From: Dromiciops gliroides
Lineage: Eukaryota; Chordata; Mammalia; Microbiotheria; Microbiotheriidae
Reading direction: 5' to 3'
DNA: 64,000 nucleotides
Assembly (NCBI RefSeq): GCF_019393635.1
Contig: NC_057862.1
Coordinates: forward strand, 478,086,669-478,150,668
The translations under genes and the position numbers were made by a program. This document shows positions 11,509 to 48,739 of the stretch, one piece after another. How positions within the stretch are numbered: the first letter of the stretch is position 1; the number at the start of each line of letters is the position of its first letter. The notes under the pieces were generated by a model. It made no database searches. It worked only from the letters and a program-made list of their open reading frames with translations, and was not told the DNA's origin.

Positions 11509-11968
11509 TTTTTTTTTCTAATTAATAAAGTATTTTATTTTTTCCCCCATTACATGTAAAGACAGTTCTCAACTTTTGTTTATACAAGCTTTCCAATTTC
11601 AGATTTTTCTCCCTCCCTCCCCTCCTTCCCCCCTCCTCTAGACAGCAGGTAATCTGATATAGGTTATATATTTACATATACACCCATAATAACATTGAAC
11701 ATATTTCTGCATTAGTCATGTTATAAGAGAAAAATCAGAGCAATGACAAAAAACCTCAAAATAGAAAAACATCAGCACCAAAAACAAAAGAAACAGTATG
11801 GTTCATTCAGCATCTATACTCCACAGTTCTTTTTTTTTTCCCCCCTGGATTTGGAGATCCTCTTCTATCATGAGTTCTCTGGAACTCTTCAGTACCATTG
11901 CATTGGTGAGAAGAATATAGTCCATCACAGTAGATCAATACTCAATGTTGATGATACTGTGTACAATG
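11509..11968 (-). mobile_element. Young L1 3' end, 5'-truncated
   Basis: 460 bases, very close to the 3' UTR of the full-length L1 (59290-59745). A perfect 16-bp target duplication (acaaactgtcacttct) flanks it at 11493-11508 and 11969-11984. The T-rich tail is at the left. It ends about 230 bases before the first YIPF4 CCAAT box. Confidence 0.93.
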
Positions 11969-12189
11969 ACAAACTGTCACTTCTAAGAAGAGCCACCCTG
12001 CCACAACACCCCAACTCACTACGGGTTCCCAGTAGGGACAGACTGGGGAGAGCAGAATGAAGATGGATGGAGCATGGGAGAGCGAAGAGAAGAGAACAAA
12101 GGAAAAGGAGTCTATGGAGCAAAGAACGCATCAAAGTAACAAGGCAAAGGAAAAAGGGCGGAAAAGCTGGAAGCAGTAATTGGGGCAGC

Positions 12190-37160
<24,971 letters not shown>

Positions 37161-38150
37161 GCTGAAAAGAGTCATTTATGGGTAGAAAGTTAACATATGC
37201 AGGCTAGAAATTCATGTGGAATAGATTGGAGAAAACACATAGATGGCGGAGTCTTTTATGTTCCAGTTGTAAAGGCAGGTGTAAGATTTAAAAGCCTGCT
37301 TGTACATTCTATTTTAAGCAGTGTAGCTATGTAGATGTGTCAGAATTCAGATTTTGTTTAAAATTCTTCATATTTCAGTGAAATAAATATAAAAACATGG
37401 TGTGTTTATAAGATCGTGTCAATATATACCTGAATACTGTGCCAAACGCACCAGGACTGGGGTTACTGTATTACACTTGAAGGGTAAATATGGCAAGATC
37501 TTGATAATCTAAAAGTGCAAATTTGTTTTTCATTTAATAAGCTGGATTTTTTTCGCACAGCAAATTCTGTAGGTATATGTATATTTATATATACACATAT
37601 ATATATATTTATGAAATAATCCTGATTATTCACAGAATATATTTCTGTATGACCTAAAAAATGAAGATATTTAAAATTTGATGCTTAAAATTTCTTTAAT
37701 TTGGCCATTGAGTTTTATAAGTTTAAATTTTTTTTTTAAATTGTACATAACCATTTTTGTATCTATTGCACAGCTTTGACACTTCCTTGTTAAGAATTCT
37801 TGATGGTAACTTCAAAATAATTTTAGTAGTTACTAAAATAGATTGAGTTTGTGCTTTTAAAAACCATTTTTGAATATCCAGAAATCTGATTTAAAGTTCC
37901 TATTTATATTTCTGACCAAAGGAGCAAAGAAATGTATTGTGTACGGCATTTTATTAAATTGTTAATATTAGGAAACAGTATATTTACAGATTAGTAAAAA
38001 TTTTAAAGTGTGAATCTTAAGTTTGACAGTAAAATGGTTAGGTCTTTTTAGTCATTAAAAATTGAAGGTGGCAGAGAGAAACTTAAAATTCACTTATTAC
38101 AATTGTTATTTGATAAAATAGAAAAAAAAATAAAATGTTTTCCAACTGTG
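37161..38150 (+). other. YIPF4: YIPF4 3' UTR
   Basis: AT-rich, repeat-poor sequence after the stop. AATAAA at 37382 has no obvious downstream element. AATAAA at 38129 is followed within about 15 bases by a GU-rich stretch (tgtgtgtgtctttt), the classic arrangement for cleavage near 38145-38150. A third AATAAA lies at 38263. TGTACATA at 37742-37749 matches the Pumilio recognition element. The end is predicted, not observed. Confidence 0.7.
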
Positions 38151-38160
38151 TGTGTCTTTT
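38129..38160 (+). terminator. Likely YIPF4 poly(A) signal and GU-rich downstream element
   Basis: AATAAA at 38129-38134, then a TGTGTGTG run and a U-rich end at 38146-38160. Of the three hexamers after the stop, this one has the best downstream element. Confidence 0.65.
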
Positions 38161-38269
38161 ATAACACCCTTGTTTTGTTACATTTGATGGTCTTGTATTT
38201 TAACAAATGAGATGTGTTTTAAAAATTATGCACATTTTCAAGAGAAATGTTTAGGATTCATAAATAAAC

Positions 38270-39602
38270 AGTTGATTTTGTTGCAGTAATTTAACTCTAG
38301 CGGTCAAATTATCTAATATTCTTTTTTTAAAAGCAGGTGAAATGTTTTTATTATAGTGTGTTGGAGTTCAAGGTCATAAAATGGCAAATGTCCATCAACT
38401 GTTGTCAGATCAGTATATTTTATCTATTTTAACTGTGCCCTTCACAACCAGAAGATGTTTTCTGGACTGCAATTTCTCTTAACTGGGAACCCTTATCAGT
38501 GACTCTTACCAAATTAACATTCCTACTTCCATGAACTTGGAAAAAGAGTGAAAAAGGACTGTAAGGAAACGGCTCTCATAGGCCCCATGTTTTGTATTCT
38601 TTAGGAAAGGCATGAAACCAGCGTGGGTTTAGAATTCTGTGAAAAAATTATCTCACTGATTTTATTAAGTTAGGATGGATAGCAGATTAAAAGTAACAGA
38701 AGAGGGGAAAGAGGTTACTAGAAACGAAAAATATTGAAAAGTACTATAATAGCAGAGTGAAGAAGAAGCAGAAGAATCAGCACCAATGTAAAAGTTAACT
38801 GTATACACTTCAACAGTCCCTGAGGTCACACTCTACTATAGCATAGTGAAAGTAGTTGAGTTTGATCATAATTAAACCCTTGCATCAAGAAAGGTTCAAT
38901 TGTGTGCTGGAAGAAGACAGCAAGTCTACAAAGCATTTTACAAACAATCGCCATTGAAAAATGACTAAAATGATTTAGGCAATAAAACTTTTTTATCTGG
39001 AAAATTGATTTATATAAAATATATCATTACTAAAAGTTGCCAGGTAAATGATTTGTATTGTGCATACATATCTGGGATGTTTAAAAAGCACACCTTAAAA
39101 AAAGTGTTAGCATTAAGAACAAGAATAAAAGCATGTTTTCTCATTTTATCAGGCTCAAAGATGTTATTTTGACATGTCAGAGCCATTGAATGAGGAAATT
39201 TGCTTAAAGGATTAGATTGAAGATAGTAAATACAAATTTGTATTAATATTTTAGTAGTGGTGCACTGACAGTGAAATTATTCTGTTTTTATATTTGGTGT
39301 CGGTGTCATATTGATTTAAGATTATTGATGGATCAATGTAAGAATTTTTAAATCATAGTTGACTTAGAAAAAGTAAGACTAGCCAATATATATACACATT
39401 TTGCCTTGTTATTATCAAATAAAAAATATCAGCTTTTCAGTGGTGAACCAAAAAAGGTGTAAAGTAACATGTAGGTTTTAGCTCTAGTAGGCTATAAAAA
39501 TGAATTTTTAAAGAAGATAATACAAGGCCCTTGTTTTTATGCGAAGAAAAATCCCTACCATTCATTATAGGTATAATTGTCTAGAATTTCACAAGTTTGT
39601 AC
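38270..39602 (+). other. Downstream of YIPF4, nothing recognised
   Basis: AT-rich, repeat-poor sequence. A longer 3' UTR form could extend into it, but no exon or ORF is supported. Confidence 0.45.
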
Positions 39603-39747
39603 TTTTTTTTTTTCCGGGGCAATGAGGGTTAAGTAACTTGCCCAGAGTCACACAGCTACTAAGTGTCAAGTGTCTGAGGTGAGATTTGAACTCAGGTCCT
39701 CCTGAATTCAGGGCCGGTGCTTGATCCACTGCACCACCTAGCTACCC
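39603..39747 (-). mobile_element. SINE (WSINE1-like)
   Basis: B-type tail; target duplication caagtttgtac at 39592-39602 and 39748-39758. Confidence 0.94.
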
Positions 39748-39879
39748 CAAGTTTGTACATTTTTAAAGGACTGTTCATTGCTACACTTTGTCCATGAGTT
39801 TTGACAGCTTGTTTTAGTTAACAAACTTATAAATTACTACAACTCATTTTTACTTAAACTATATGTACTAATAAAATGA

Positions 39880-40105
39880 TAACTAGCATTTATGTAGTTG
39901 TTTTAAGGTTAGCAAAATGCTTTACACAAGTTATTTCATTTGATCCTCATGATAACCTGTAAGATAGGTATTATTATTATCCCCATTTTGTGCTAACAGC
40001 TGAGAGATTAAGTGATTTACCTAGAATCATAGCTACTAGGTAACTGAGGAAGTATCTTCCCAACACCAAGTTACTCTATTCACTGTACCTCTTGGCTGCC
40101 CCCCA
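39880..40105 (-). repeat. MIR-type SINE with long L2-like part
   Basis: gctttacacaagttatttca, ttgatcctcatgataacctg, ttattattatccccattttg, then cactgtacctcttggctgcc. Confidence 0.75.
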
Positions 40106-40314
40106 GTATATATGCTATCTGTAAAATCTATAAAATTTTTATTCAGCTTAACTAAAAATGTAATATTTCTAAAATTATCCTGGATATCAATAATTAAATA
40201 AAGATCACTTTTCCTTTACCAGATAGTATACATTTGATTAGCCATATATTTAACCTTAAGTCAAATGGTTTATCTTTTGATTGGCAGATCCCACCAGTGC
40301 TGTATCCTCCTTTA

Positions 40315-40440
40315 TAATGTTAGGGCAAAATGCCTCAACCCTAATGGACCTTAGTTTTCTGCTCTGTAAAATGAGGAGTTTGAACTAAGTGATCTCTAAG
40401 GTCTCCTTCCTACTCTAAATCTTTGATCCTGTGTTCTAGG
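40315..40440 (+). repeat. MIR SINE
   Basis: accttagttttctgctctgt, aaaatgaggagtttgaacta, gatctctaaggtctccttcc. Confidence 0.75.
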
Positions 40441-41344
40441 ATTGCCACACTAGCTAGTGAGACTGACTAGACAGAGAGAGTCCTTGTTTTGGTACAGTAG
40501 TATGTTGTGGAAGGGCTATTTCAAGCATAGATTTCACAGCCATTCTACTTTATTCTTCATTCTCTGAATGTCTACCTGACCTCATAGGTAATAACACCTT
40601 TTAAAATTAATTAAATCAATTTAAAATTTTATTTAGAATTTGAATTTTTTAAAATATAGTTATTTGGTAAATACTTAATGGGTGCTAGTTGCTAGGGTTT
40701 TTTTTAGTAAATTGTTAGAATTTGCCTTTTCAGTATAAATAAATCAATTAAAGCTTTAGAAATACTGAACATCTCTGTAACCATTTTTCCTGAGGAGGGA
40801 GTTCTAGATTTGGCTACTACATTTTTAAAAACACACATTATATTCTTTGTAACAGACTGGCATGAAATCTGTTTATGATTTTACTTTGTCTTTTTACAGA
40901 TTGGGAACAGATAAATTTGGTATCTACATAAAAAAATGGTAGTTAAATTAGAAGCTATTGAAAGGAAGGATTAAAAGTTATTATTTGCTACATAACTCAT
41001 TTAAAAACTTTTTCTTATGGAAGTTATATGTATTTTTAAGGTTTGTAATAGCAAAGGTTCTGAGTTAAACAATTATCTCCGAGTTTTTAATGATGATTAT
41101 CCATAATGAAAGCTATAATTGTAGCAGAGTATATAGTTTTTCTTTTGAGATATTTAATCTTGCATTTTGAAAATACTGTGCAAAAAAAGAAAAGCCATTA
41201 AGCATCTTGTCTGAATAGTTTGATATAATTAGAAATTAATATAAAAGCCATGAAATATATTTTATAAAATTATTTAAATTAACTTGTTTATAAAATGTAT
41301 AAAGTTTTTTAATACTTTTGAAACTATGTATATATTCCTATTTG
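40441..41344 (+). other. Intergenic, nothing recognised
   Basis: AT-rich, without a nameable repeat or gene. Confidence 0.4.
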
Positions 41345-41348
41345 TAAT

Positions 41349-42112
41349 TGTTATGGGCCCCTGGGTACCTCAGAAGTTTTCTGGAGTATATCAAAGAACC
41401 TTCTCCTTGAGAAACTAAACCAAAGGACAGACACATCTAAAGAGATAAGTGGCACCAGGATTGGAACTGAGTTAGCCCCAGGACCACCACCCTTCATTCC
41501 AGTCTCCCCCACCCCTTGGGGAGATAAGATTAGGTGTGGCTGCTGCCTTTGTGGCATGAGGAGGACAGAGATGGCTTGAGAGATCCGGAGCTGCCCCTCA
41601 CCCAACTTCCCACAGCCACCACCAGTGGGGGATGGTCCTCCCCCAATAAGTGAACTTTCCACAGTCAGATGATCACCTCTTTGGACCACCGTCGGTCTTC
41701 TATAAAAGTATCTGCCTTTCTCTACTCAAGGAGATAGGTATCTCAGAGAGCCATACTTACGTGCCATGTCTTCTCCCCATGAGAAGAAGTCCAAGGACTC
41801 TTGGTTTCCTTTCCCTAGCACCTCAATAAACTATTATTTTATTCTAATTGGATTTGTGTGCAAGAGGGTGTAATTCTTTAAAGAGGAATTCTTAGGGGCA
41901 GCTGGGTGGCACAGTGGATGGAGCACTGGCCCTGGAGTCAGGAGTACCTGAGTTCAAATCCGGCCTCAGACACTTGGCACTTACTAGCTGTGTGACCCTG
42001 GGCAAGTCACTTAACCCCAATTGCCTCACTAAAAAAAGAAAAAAAAGAATAAAAAAAAAGAGGAATTCCTAAGAACCCCTACCCCAAACCGCCACCCATT
42101 TCCCCCATAACA
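41349..42112 (+). mobile_element. Solo LTR, ERV class I-like (LTR family B), with a SINE in it
   Basis: TGTTATGGGCCC to CCCATAACA, flanked by exact 4-bp TAAT copies at 41345 and 42113. TATAAAAG lies at 41701 and AATAAA near 41826. A SINE (41894-42059) sits in the U5 part. Without it the length is about 580 bases, matching the copy at 10413. Confidence 0.92.
41894..42059 (+). mobile_element. SINE (WSINE1-like) inside the family B LTR
   Basis: A-type tail; target words aaagaggaattcttag and aaagaggaattcctaa on the two sides. Confidence 0.94.
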
Positions 42113-42116
42113 TAAT

Positions 42117-43119
42117 TAACTTTAGAATAAAGCAGTATTAGGTTTACGAAGTATACAAACTTTGGTTTGTCTAACCATGGTCACTGGGCACCTTTTAGTT
42201 CTAAAAGATACTTGTAAATCAATTTTTTTTATATAAAGTCAGAGGAAATTGACTCAGATATTCTAGGGAGGGATTTTTCATCTAGAAATAAAGGAATAAA
42301 GGCTGAGAAAATTGCTAAATGAATACAGATTCTTTTACATATAGTAGGTAAATACTGTTGCCTAAAAATTTGGTACTTTGCCAACTGTTCTGCAGTTATA
42401 TAGTGATGTATACTATAAGTAATTGAATTATAATGGTTCTTTATAAAATTACATTCTCCCATAAAGACTATCACCAGTAGAGTGTTTCTGCCTGTCTTGT
42501 TCCATATACAGAAGAAATTTCAGAAACATCAATTTTTAAATCATGAAAACAAGTGTTTATGAAAATTTATTATTTTATTGTTCATACTTTCTTAGGCCTG
42601 TTTCAAGAATATAATTTGACATATATGCTTGATTTCCCAGATACAAAAGTAAATAAATGAATAAAAGGAAGAATGGTACTATGGTGGCATAACAATGAAA
42701 CTTTGAGAACAAAAGATACATTGGATCTCATCCTGAATTTTAAATAGTAATAGATATTCATGAGACTGGACTGAACTGAAAGACTTGATGTGTTAAGAGA
42801 TAGGTAATAGACTTTCCTAGGGTGAATTTGCAAATGGTTAGAGGGGATAACGTTATTCAAGAAATATTCTTGAGAGAGGAAAAGAGTACTAATAATTGCA
42901 AATATGAGAGGGCTAATCCTAGCTGGTCCCAGTTAGCTAGAGAAAGGGCCTCATTTTCTGCATTAAAAAGTCTTAAGTGGAGCTTGGCACATACATTCCT
43001 TACATGTGTTTGTGTTACCCAAATCAAGAGTGATGGATAGATGTTTCGCACTTAGTTTGTATTCATCCCCACCATGACCAGCAAGGGGGAGAGGAAAAAT
43101 ATAAGTAAGTATAACTAAT
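42117..43119 (+). other. Intergenic, nothing recognised
   Basis: AT-rich sequence, no gene or repeat named. Confidence 0.4.
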
Positions 43120-43380
43120 CAGGATTACCTTGTTTCATTGCACTTCACAGATACTGTTTTTTTGGTGTTTTGTTTTTGTTTTTTTTAACAAATTGAAGGT
43201 TGGTGGAAACCCTGCATCAAGCACCATTTATCAGCACTATTTTTCCAACAGCATGTGTCCACATCAGATGTCTCTGTCACATTTTGGTAATTCTCCCAAT
43301 ATTTCAAACTTTCATTATTATTATCATTTCTGTTATAGTGATCCTTTGATCAGTGAGTAATCTTTAAAGTTACTATTATA

Positions 43381-43521
43381 GGGGCAGCTAGATGGCACAG
43401 TGGATAGAGCACCAGCCCTGGAGTCAGGAGTACCTGAGTTCAAATTCAGCCTCAGACACTTAACACTAGCTGTGTGACCCTGGGCAAGTCACTTAACCCC
43501 AATTACCTCACTGGAAAAAAA
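43381..43521 (+). mobile_element. SINE (WSINE1-like) in Tigger1
   Basis: A-type tail; target words aaagttactattata (43366-43380) and aaagttagtattata (43522-43536). Confidence 0.95.
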
Positions 43522-43849
43522 AAAGTTAGTATTATAATTTCTCAGGGTACCATGAACTGCACCCATATAAGATGGTGAAGTTTAATCAATGTTACTTGTG
43601 TCTGCTTCACTGATTGGCCATTTCCCCTTCTCTTTCCTGGTCTTCTGGCTTCCCTGTTCCCTGAAACATGACAATATTGGAGAATATTACATAAACTTTG
43701 TTGATAAAACAGAGGCAGAGTTTGAGAGGATTAACTCCAATTTTGAACAAAGTTCTATTGTGAGTAAATTGCTATTAAATATTGCAATTTTTTTTGTGTG
43801 AAAGGAAGAGTCAATGCAGCAACTTCATTGTCTTTTTAAAGAAATTGCC

Positions 43850-44003
43850 GGGCAGCTGGGTGGCGCAGTGGATAAAGCACCGGCCCTGGATTCAGGAGTA
43901 CCTGAGTTCAAATCTGGCCTCAAACACTTGACACTTACTAGCTGTGTGACCCTGGGCAGGTCACTTAATCCCCATTACCCCGCAAAAAAAAAGAAAAGAA
44001 AAG
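43850..44003 (+). mobile_element. SINE (WSINE1-like) in Tigger1
   Basis: B-type tail with (AAAAG)n. Target duplication aaagaaattgcc at 43838-43849 and 44004-44015. Confidence 0.95.
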
Positions 44004-44324
44004 AAAGAAATTGCCACACCTACCCCAACCTTTAGCTATGAAACAGAAGAATGGGAATAATATTTTCATATGGAAACTTATTAGAGCTGCCATTCCAAAA
44101 GCACAGTGTGAGAAGTGGGAGTGGGGTTAGATCAGATCTAGGATAGGACATTGGCAGTTTGAGGAATGGGGTTTATACTATGCCAAATACATTAATATTA
44201 TTATGATTGGAGTCACAGCAGAGTGTCTGGCTAGAGAGAGATTTGTTGAAGTAGATAATTATAGCCTAGATTGTTAGTCTCAGTTACCAGTTTCCACCTT
44301 TGCTTGACCTATCTTTTGCAATTA

Positions 44325-45610
44325 AGTAACAAGCAATAAAATACCTACTATGTACAAGTCAAAGTGTCAGGTGCTGAGATTACATCAAAAAAAAAATACC
44401 TTTGCAAGAAGTAATGGAGGAAACAACATTTACATACATACATACAAATAAAAATTGGAGGTTTTTTGAGGAGGAGTAAGAAAGGAAGATACTAGCAGCT
44501 AGGTGGTTTAGGAAAGGATTCATACAAAGTGGTACTAGAGCTAAACTTTAAAGAAAACTAGGGATTCTGGGAGATGGATTGGGAATAGCCTATACAAAGT
44601 CCTCATGTATATCAGCTAGTAACAAGACCAGTGGCTGGAACAATATATAAGATGGGAAGTAATGTATAATAAGCTTAGAAAGGTAGGTTGGAGCCAGGTC
44701 GTGAAGGGCTTCAAATGCCAAAAAGGAATATGTATTTGATCTTTTTGTTTGTTTGTTTTGTTTTGTTTTTTAGTGAGGCAATTGGGGTTAAGTGACTTGC
44801 CCAGGGTCACACAGCTAGTAAGTGTAAGTGTCTGAGGCCGAATTTGAACTCAGGAAACTCCTGACTCCAGGGCGCTGCTCTATCTGCTGCGCCATCTAGC
44901 TGCCCCTGTATTTGATCTTACTAAAGCTTATTGAATCAGAGAATGGCATGGTTAGGATTATACTTTAGGAAAATCACTTTTGCAGCTATGTAGAGGTTTG
45001 ATTAAAGAGGGGAAAAACTTAAAGCAGGTAGACCAATTAGGAAACTATTGCAATAGTCTAGGAAACTGTGATGAGCACCTTTACTAGGGCAGTGGCATGA
45101 GTAGAGAAAAGGCGATGGGTACAAGTTAGAAAAATGTGAAGCTAAAATTGATAAAATTGGGTCATTAATATGTGGGTTGAAGGAAATGAGAAATTGAAAA
45201 TGACATGTTGCAAATTTGTGACTATAGTGGAACTCTATAAAAATAGGGAAGTTCAAAATAGGAGTTGGTTTGGATAGAAAGATAATGATTTCTACTTTGC
45301 ACATTGTTGAGCTTGAGACACCTAAGGGACATGGAGTTGAAAATGTTCATTGAGCATTTGGTGATATGGGAACGGAACTCGAGAGAAACCAGGACCAAAT
45401 GGGAATTATCCATGTTAGATATATAGGAATCCAAAAGAGCTGATGAGGTCTCATAAAAGTGTAGAGAGAAAAGAGGAGTCCAGGACAAAGCCTTGGGGGT
45501 GTATTTATGATAAAGGGTCATGGAGGAACCCAAAAAGGAAACTGAGAATAGTCAGAAAGATTGGAAGAGAACAAAGAGCAGTGCCAGGAAATCACCTCTT
45601 TCACAAAAGG
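44325..45610 (-). mobile_element. L2 LINE, RT end and 3' region
   Basis: Minus-strand frame 45304-45002 ends SFLDYCNSFLIGLPALSFSPL, matching the L2/CR1 RT-end motif (DYCNSLLTGLPA). 44325-44420 is the L2-tail wording. A SINE at 44744 interrupts it. Degenerate. Confidence 0.8.
44744..44906 (-). mobile_element. SINE (WSINE1-like) in L2
   Basis: A-type tail with TTTG run. Target duplication tgtatttgatctt at 44731-44743 and 44907-44919. Confidence 0.95.
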
Positions 45611-45726
45611 GGGCAGGGACTTGGGTAGAATGGAATGTAGTGTGTTATTGTATCTACAGAGATTTCCCCCACCTCCCCAATGTTTATACTTCATAGCTAT
45701 TTTACAACATGCCCCACCTTTTTCTT

Positions 45727-45887
45727 TTTCTTTTTTCTTCTTTTTTTTGGGGGGGGTAAGGCAATTGGGGTTAAGTGACTTGCCGAGTCACACAGCTAGT
45801 AAGTGTCAAGTGTCTGAGGTCGAATTTGAACTCAGGTCCTCCTGAATCCAGGGCCAGTGCTCTATCCACTGCACCACCTAGCTGCCC
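45727..45887 (-). mobile_element. SINE (WSINE1-like)
   Basis: A-type tail; target duplication ccccacctttttctt at 45712-45726 and 45888-45902. Confidence 0.94.
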
Positions 45888-46119
45888 CCCCACCTTTTTC
45901 TTAACGGAGTTAGATCCTGATTTTTTTTAACCTTCATCAAATTGAAAAGAAAAAAGTCTTTGAACTTGTATAGCGGTTTTCTCACATTGGCAGAGGAATT
46001 TGGCCTTGATGAGGTAGACAACTGAGATAGCTAATATCATAGGTTATCATAGATAGTATATTTTCCCATAGGTATTATATCCAAATGAATGACAAAAAGA
46101 AAGATGGTTTGAAGATGTG

Positions 46120-46350
46120 TGCTAGTTTTAGATGATGGATTAGGAGAGAGATTGGAGGTAGGGAATTTAGTTAGAAGGTTGTTGCAGCACTATCAACAGG
46201 CCAGAGTCTGAACTAGTATGGTGACATTAGAAATAGAAAAGAAAAGGTAAATCAGATTTTTTGGAGAAATGACATTTATAGCTTGAATATGGGAATTAAA
46301 GGAGATTAAATCTCAGAATGAAAGTTAATTCCACAGTTTTTCATTGTGGA
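46120..46350 (-). repeat. Probable L2 fragment
   Basis: ggttgttgcagcactatcaa and gtctgaactagtatggtgac follow L2-like wording also seen at 45040-45180. Confidence 0.45.
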
Positions 46351-46579
46351 AACTGAGAATGTTGATAACCCACCAATAGAAGCAAAATAGTTGGGAAGTT
46401 TTGCTCAGGGAGGAAGAAAGCATGTTCTACTTTAAACATGCTGAATTTTGTGTCACAGTAAGGCACTCTAGCATAAATAATGCTGGAGCTGGAAGGGGCC
46501 TGGAATATATATTGAGTGACAACTTACATATAAGTGTCATGATGTTAAGAAAAAGTATATTTCAAAAAGGAATTGGGTC

Positions 46580-47420
46580 ATGAATGTACCAGATCATTGT
46601 ATAAGAATAAAAGAAATACAAATTAAAACAATTTGAATTTTTTCTTTGCACCCATCAGATTGGCACAGATGAAAAATGGTAAATGTTGAAAGAATAATGG
46701 AAAGATAAACATTAATGTACCTTTGGTGGTGCTGTGAATTGGTGTGACTGTTCTGTAAATCAATTCGGAATTATACTAAAAGTAACAAAACTGTACATAT
46801 GCTTTGGCCCAGTGGTACCATTATCAGGCATATACCCCCAAGGAGATAAAAACAAGAGAAAAGCAAATTTTATGTATGTGTGTGTGTGCGCATGTATATA
46901 TACATACACATACACATACACAAGAATATTACAGCACTTTTTATAGTAGCAAAACTATAGAGAAAATGGATGAGTTTGACTGGGGGAATGACTGAACAAA
47001 TTGTGGTATGTGAATATAATAGCATGCAATAAAAAAATGATAAATAAGAAATCAAAGAAATGTTGGAACACTTGAACCAACTGATACAGAGCAAAGTAAG
47101 CAGAACCAAGAGAGCAACTTATAGGATGATCCCAGTAATGTAAAGAATAACAACATGGAAAGACTTGAGAACTCTGATTAATGCATTGATCAATCATGAC
47201 TTCACAAGTCTGATGGTAATGTATGCCTCTTGCCTTTTGGCATAGATGGTAGGCTATCAGTGTAGAATGAGACATGCATTTTTAGACTCAGAGTGTTTTC
47301 CTTAACTGTACTTTTTTGTTATAAAGGAAGGCTCTCATGGGGGAGAGAGATAGAAGGTGGGAGGGTGACAATATGAAAAAGTGCATCAGTAAAACATTCA
47401 AAAAGGAAAGAAAGGAGCCA
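46580..47420 (+). mobile_element. L1 ORF2 end and 3' UTR, older subfamily
   Basis: cccatcagattggcacagat, ggtggtgctgtgaattggtg, tggcccagtggtaccattat, aacaaattgtggtatgtgaa, gagcaaagtaagcagaacca: the same landmarks as the ORF2 end at 58840-59290, more diverged. A TG/CA microsatellite lies inside at about 46877-46922. Confidence 0.85.
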
Positions 47421-47498
47421 GTATTGTGGCAACAAGGTGGAAAAACAAGTGATTGGCCTGAGTCCACTAGTACTCACAAAATGTAAAAATTACCTAGG

Positions 47499-47665
47499 GG
47501 TTCTTAACCTAGGATTTGTGAACATGAAGCCTTTTTAACAACTTTCAATAAAAGATTTCCTTTGTAGTCTTATTTTGTACATTTAAAATAGGCATCCATA
47601 GGTAGGCTTCACTAGAATGCCAAAGCATTTCATGACACAAAAAAGATTAACTTTTATCCTGAAAG
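47499..47665 (+). mobile_element. hAT-like DNA transposon remnant
   Basis: Starts aggggttcttaacctaggat and ends catgacacaaaaaagattaa, giving imperfect inverted ends. Related to the piece at 31604. Confidence 0.5.
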
Positions 47666-48567
47666 AAGGTCTCTTGGAATCATTTTAGAGTTGGAAGGTA
47701 CCTAAGAAGTCATCAAGTCTAATTCTCTACTTTTATAGGTGAGGAAACAGAAGCCCAGGGAAGCTAAATGACAATGACAATGGGAGACTAAAAGTATTCT
47801 AGCTCCTCCTGACCTTTATGAAAGATTGAATCTTGGAGAGGGTGTCAAGAGATTGGAATCTTGAGGAGAAACCAGGTTTCCATGAGCATCTGGACATGAA
47901 AGCAACATGATAGGAAATATAGGATGAGGGAAAATTTCTTAACAGAGAAATGCTCCAGAAGGCACAGTGGAAAGGGAAAGCAGAGGGAGAGATGAAAAAT
48001 TATATAGAGATAGGTATGTAGACCAGCAATAAAGCATAAAATATACACAGAAGAAAACAAAAACTTTTAAGAGGGATAAAAGTGATTTTAACTGCCGTGT
48101 TAATGGCAATGTCCACATTTTAAAAACATAAAAGTTCATGGTTTCTTTACAATCCTCTTTTTCGTCCTTTGTATTTTGGAATGTTTATGTTTGTTAATAA
48201 TTGTTAAATTCATAATAAATAGCATGGAGATGACCTTGTGCTCTTAAAGCTATGCCAGAGAAACTTAAGCTGGTGAATTTCTACCATGCTGCATAGGCTC
48301 TGTCCAAGGACCATACCCCACTTCCATTTCCACAGTCATAGTGGTGCAATGGCTAAAAGAGGCTCCATGTGCTAAGCATCATACTGTTTTGAGACTATAA
48401 AGATTTACTTACTTGTAGGTACTTTAAAAATGACATATTTATCATGTGATTCAACATACTATTAAAAGAATTAGAAGAAACATCAATATTGATCTTCCCA
48501 TAATAAATGAAACCAAAGTCAAAAGATGTTGCCACTAAATGTAAGGGTGGCTCACAGGTTCTCTTTT
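47666..48567 (+). other. Intergenic, mostly unnamed
   Basis: 47680-47770 is a MIR/MER-like piece (gagttggaaggtacctaaga, gaggaaacagaagcccag). The rest is not recognised. Confidence 0.4.
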
Positions 48568-48728
48568 ATATTACTTTTTTTTTTTTGGTGGGTCAATGAG
48601 GGTTAAGTGACTTGCCCAGGGTCACACAGCTAGTAAGTGTCAAGTGTCTAAGGCCAGATTTGAAAGCTGATCTTCCTGAATCCAGGGCCAATGCTTTATC
48701 CACTGTGCCACCTAGCTGCCCCCCCCAA
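48568..48728 (-). mobile_element. SINE (WSINE1-like)
   Basis: B-type tail; target duplication aggttctctttt at 48556-48567 and 48729-48740. Confidence 0.94.
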
Positions 48729-48739
48729 AGGTTCTCTTT

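Larger units (their letters stand above)
43120..44037 (+). mobile_element. Tigger1-like (pogo) transposon, internally deleted
   Basis: Begins with the Tigger1 terminal wording (caggattaccttgtttcatt, cacttcacagatactg), then ccaacagcatgtgtccac and ctgtcacattttggtaattc. The sequence leaves the 5' part near 43680 and resumes in the 3' part (gagaatattacataaacttt to gtgaaaggaagagtcaatgc), so nearly all of the transposase gene is gone. The right end stops at about 44037, without the terminal repeat. Two SINEs (43381, 43850) are inserted. Judged against remembered Tigger1 sequence. Confidence 0.82.

Noticed and set aside
38270-39602. Second gene between YIPF4 and the next repeats
   Set aside because: No ORF, splice pattern or protein match; neighbouring genes known from other mammals (NLRC4, BIRC6) are not detected in the window.
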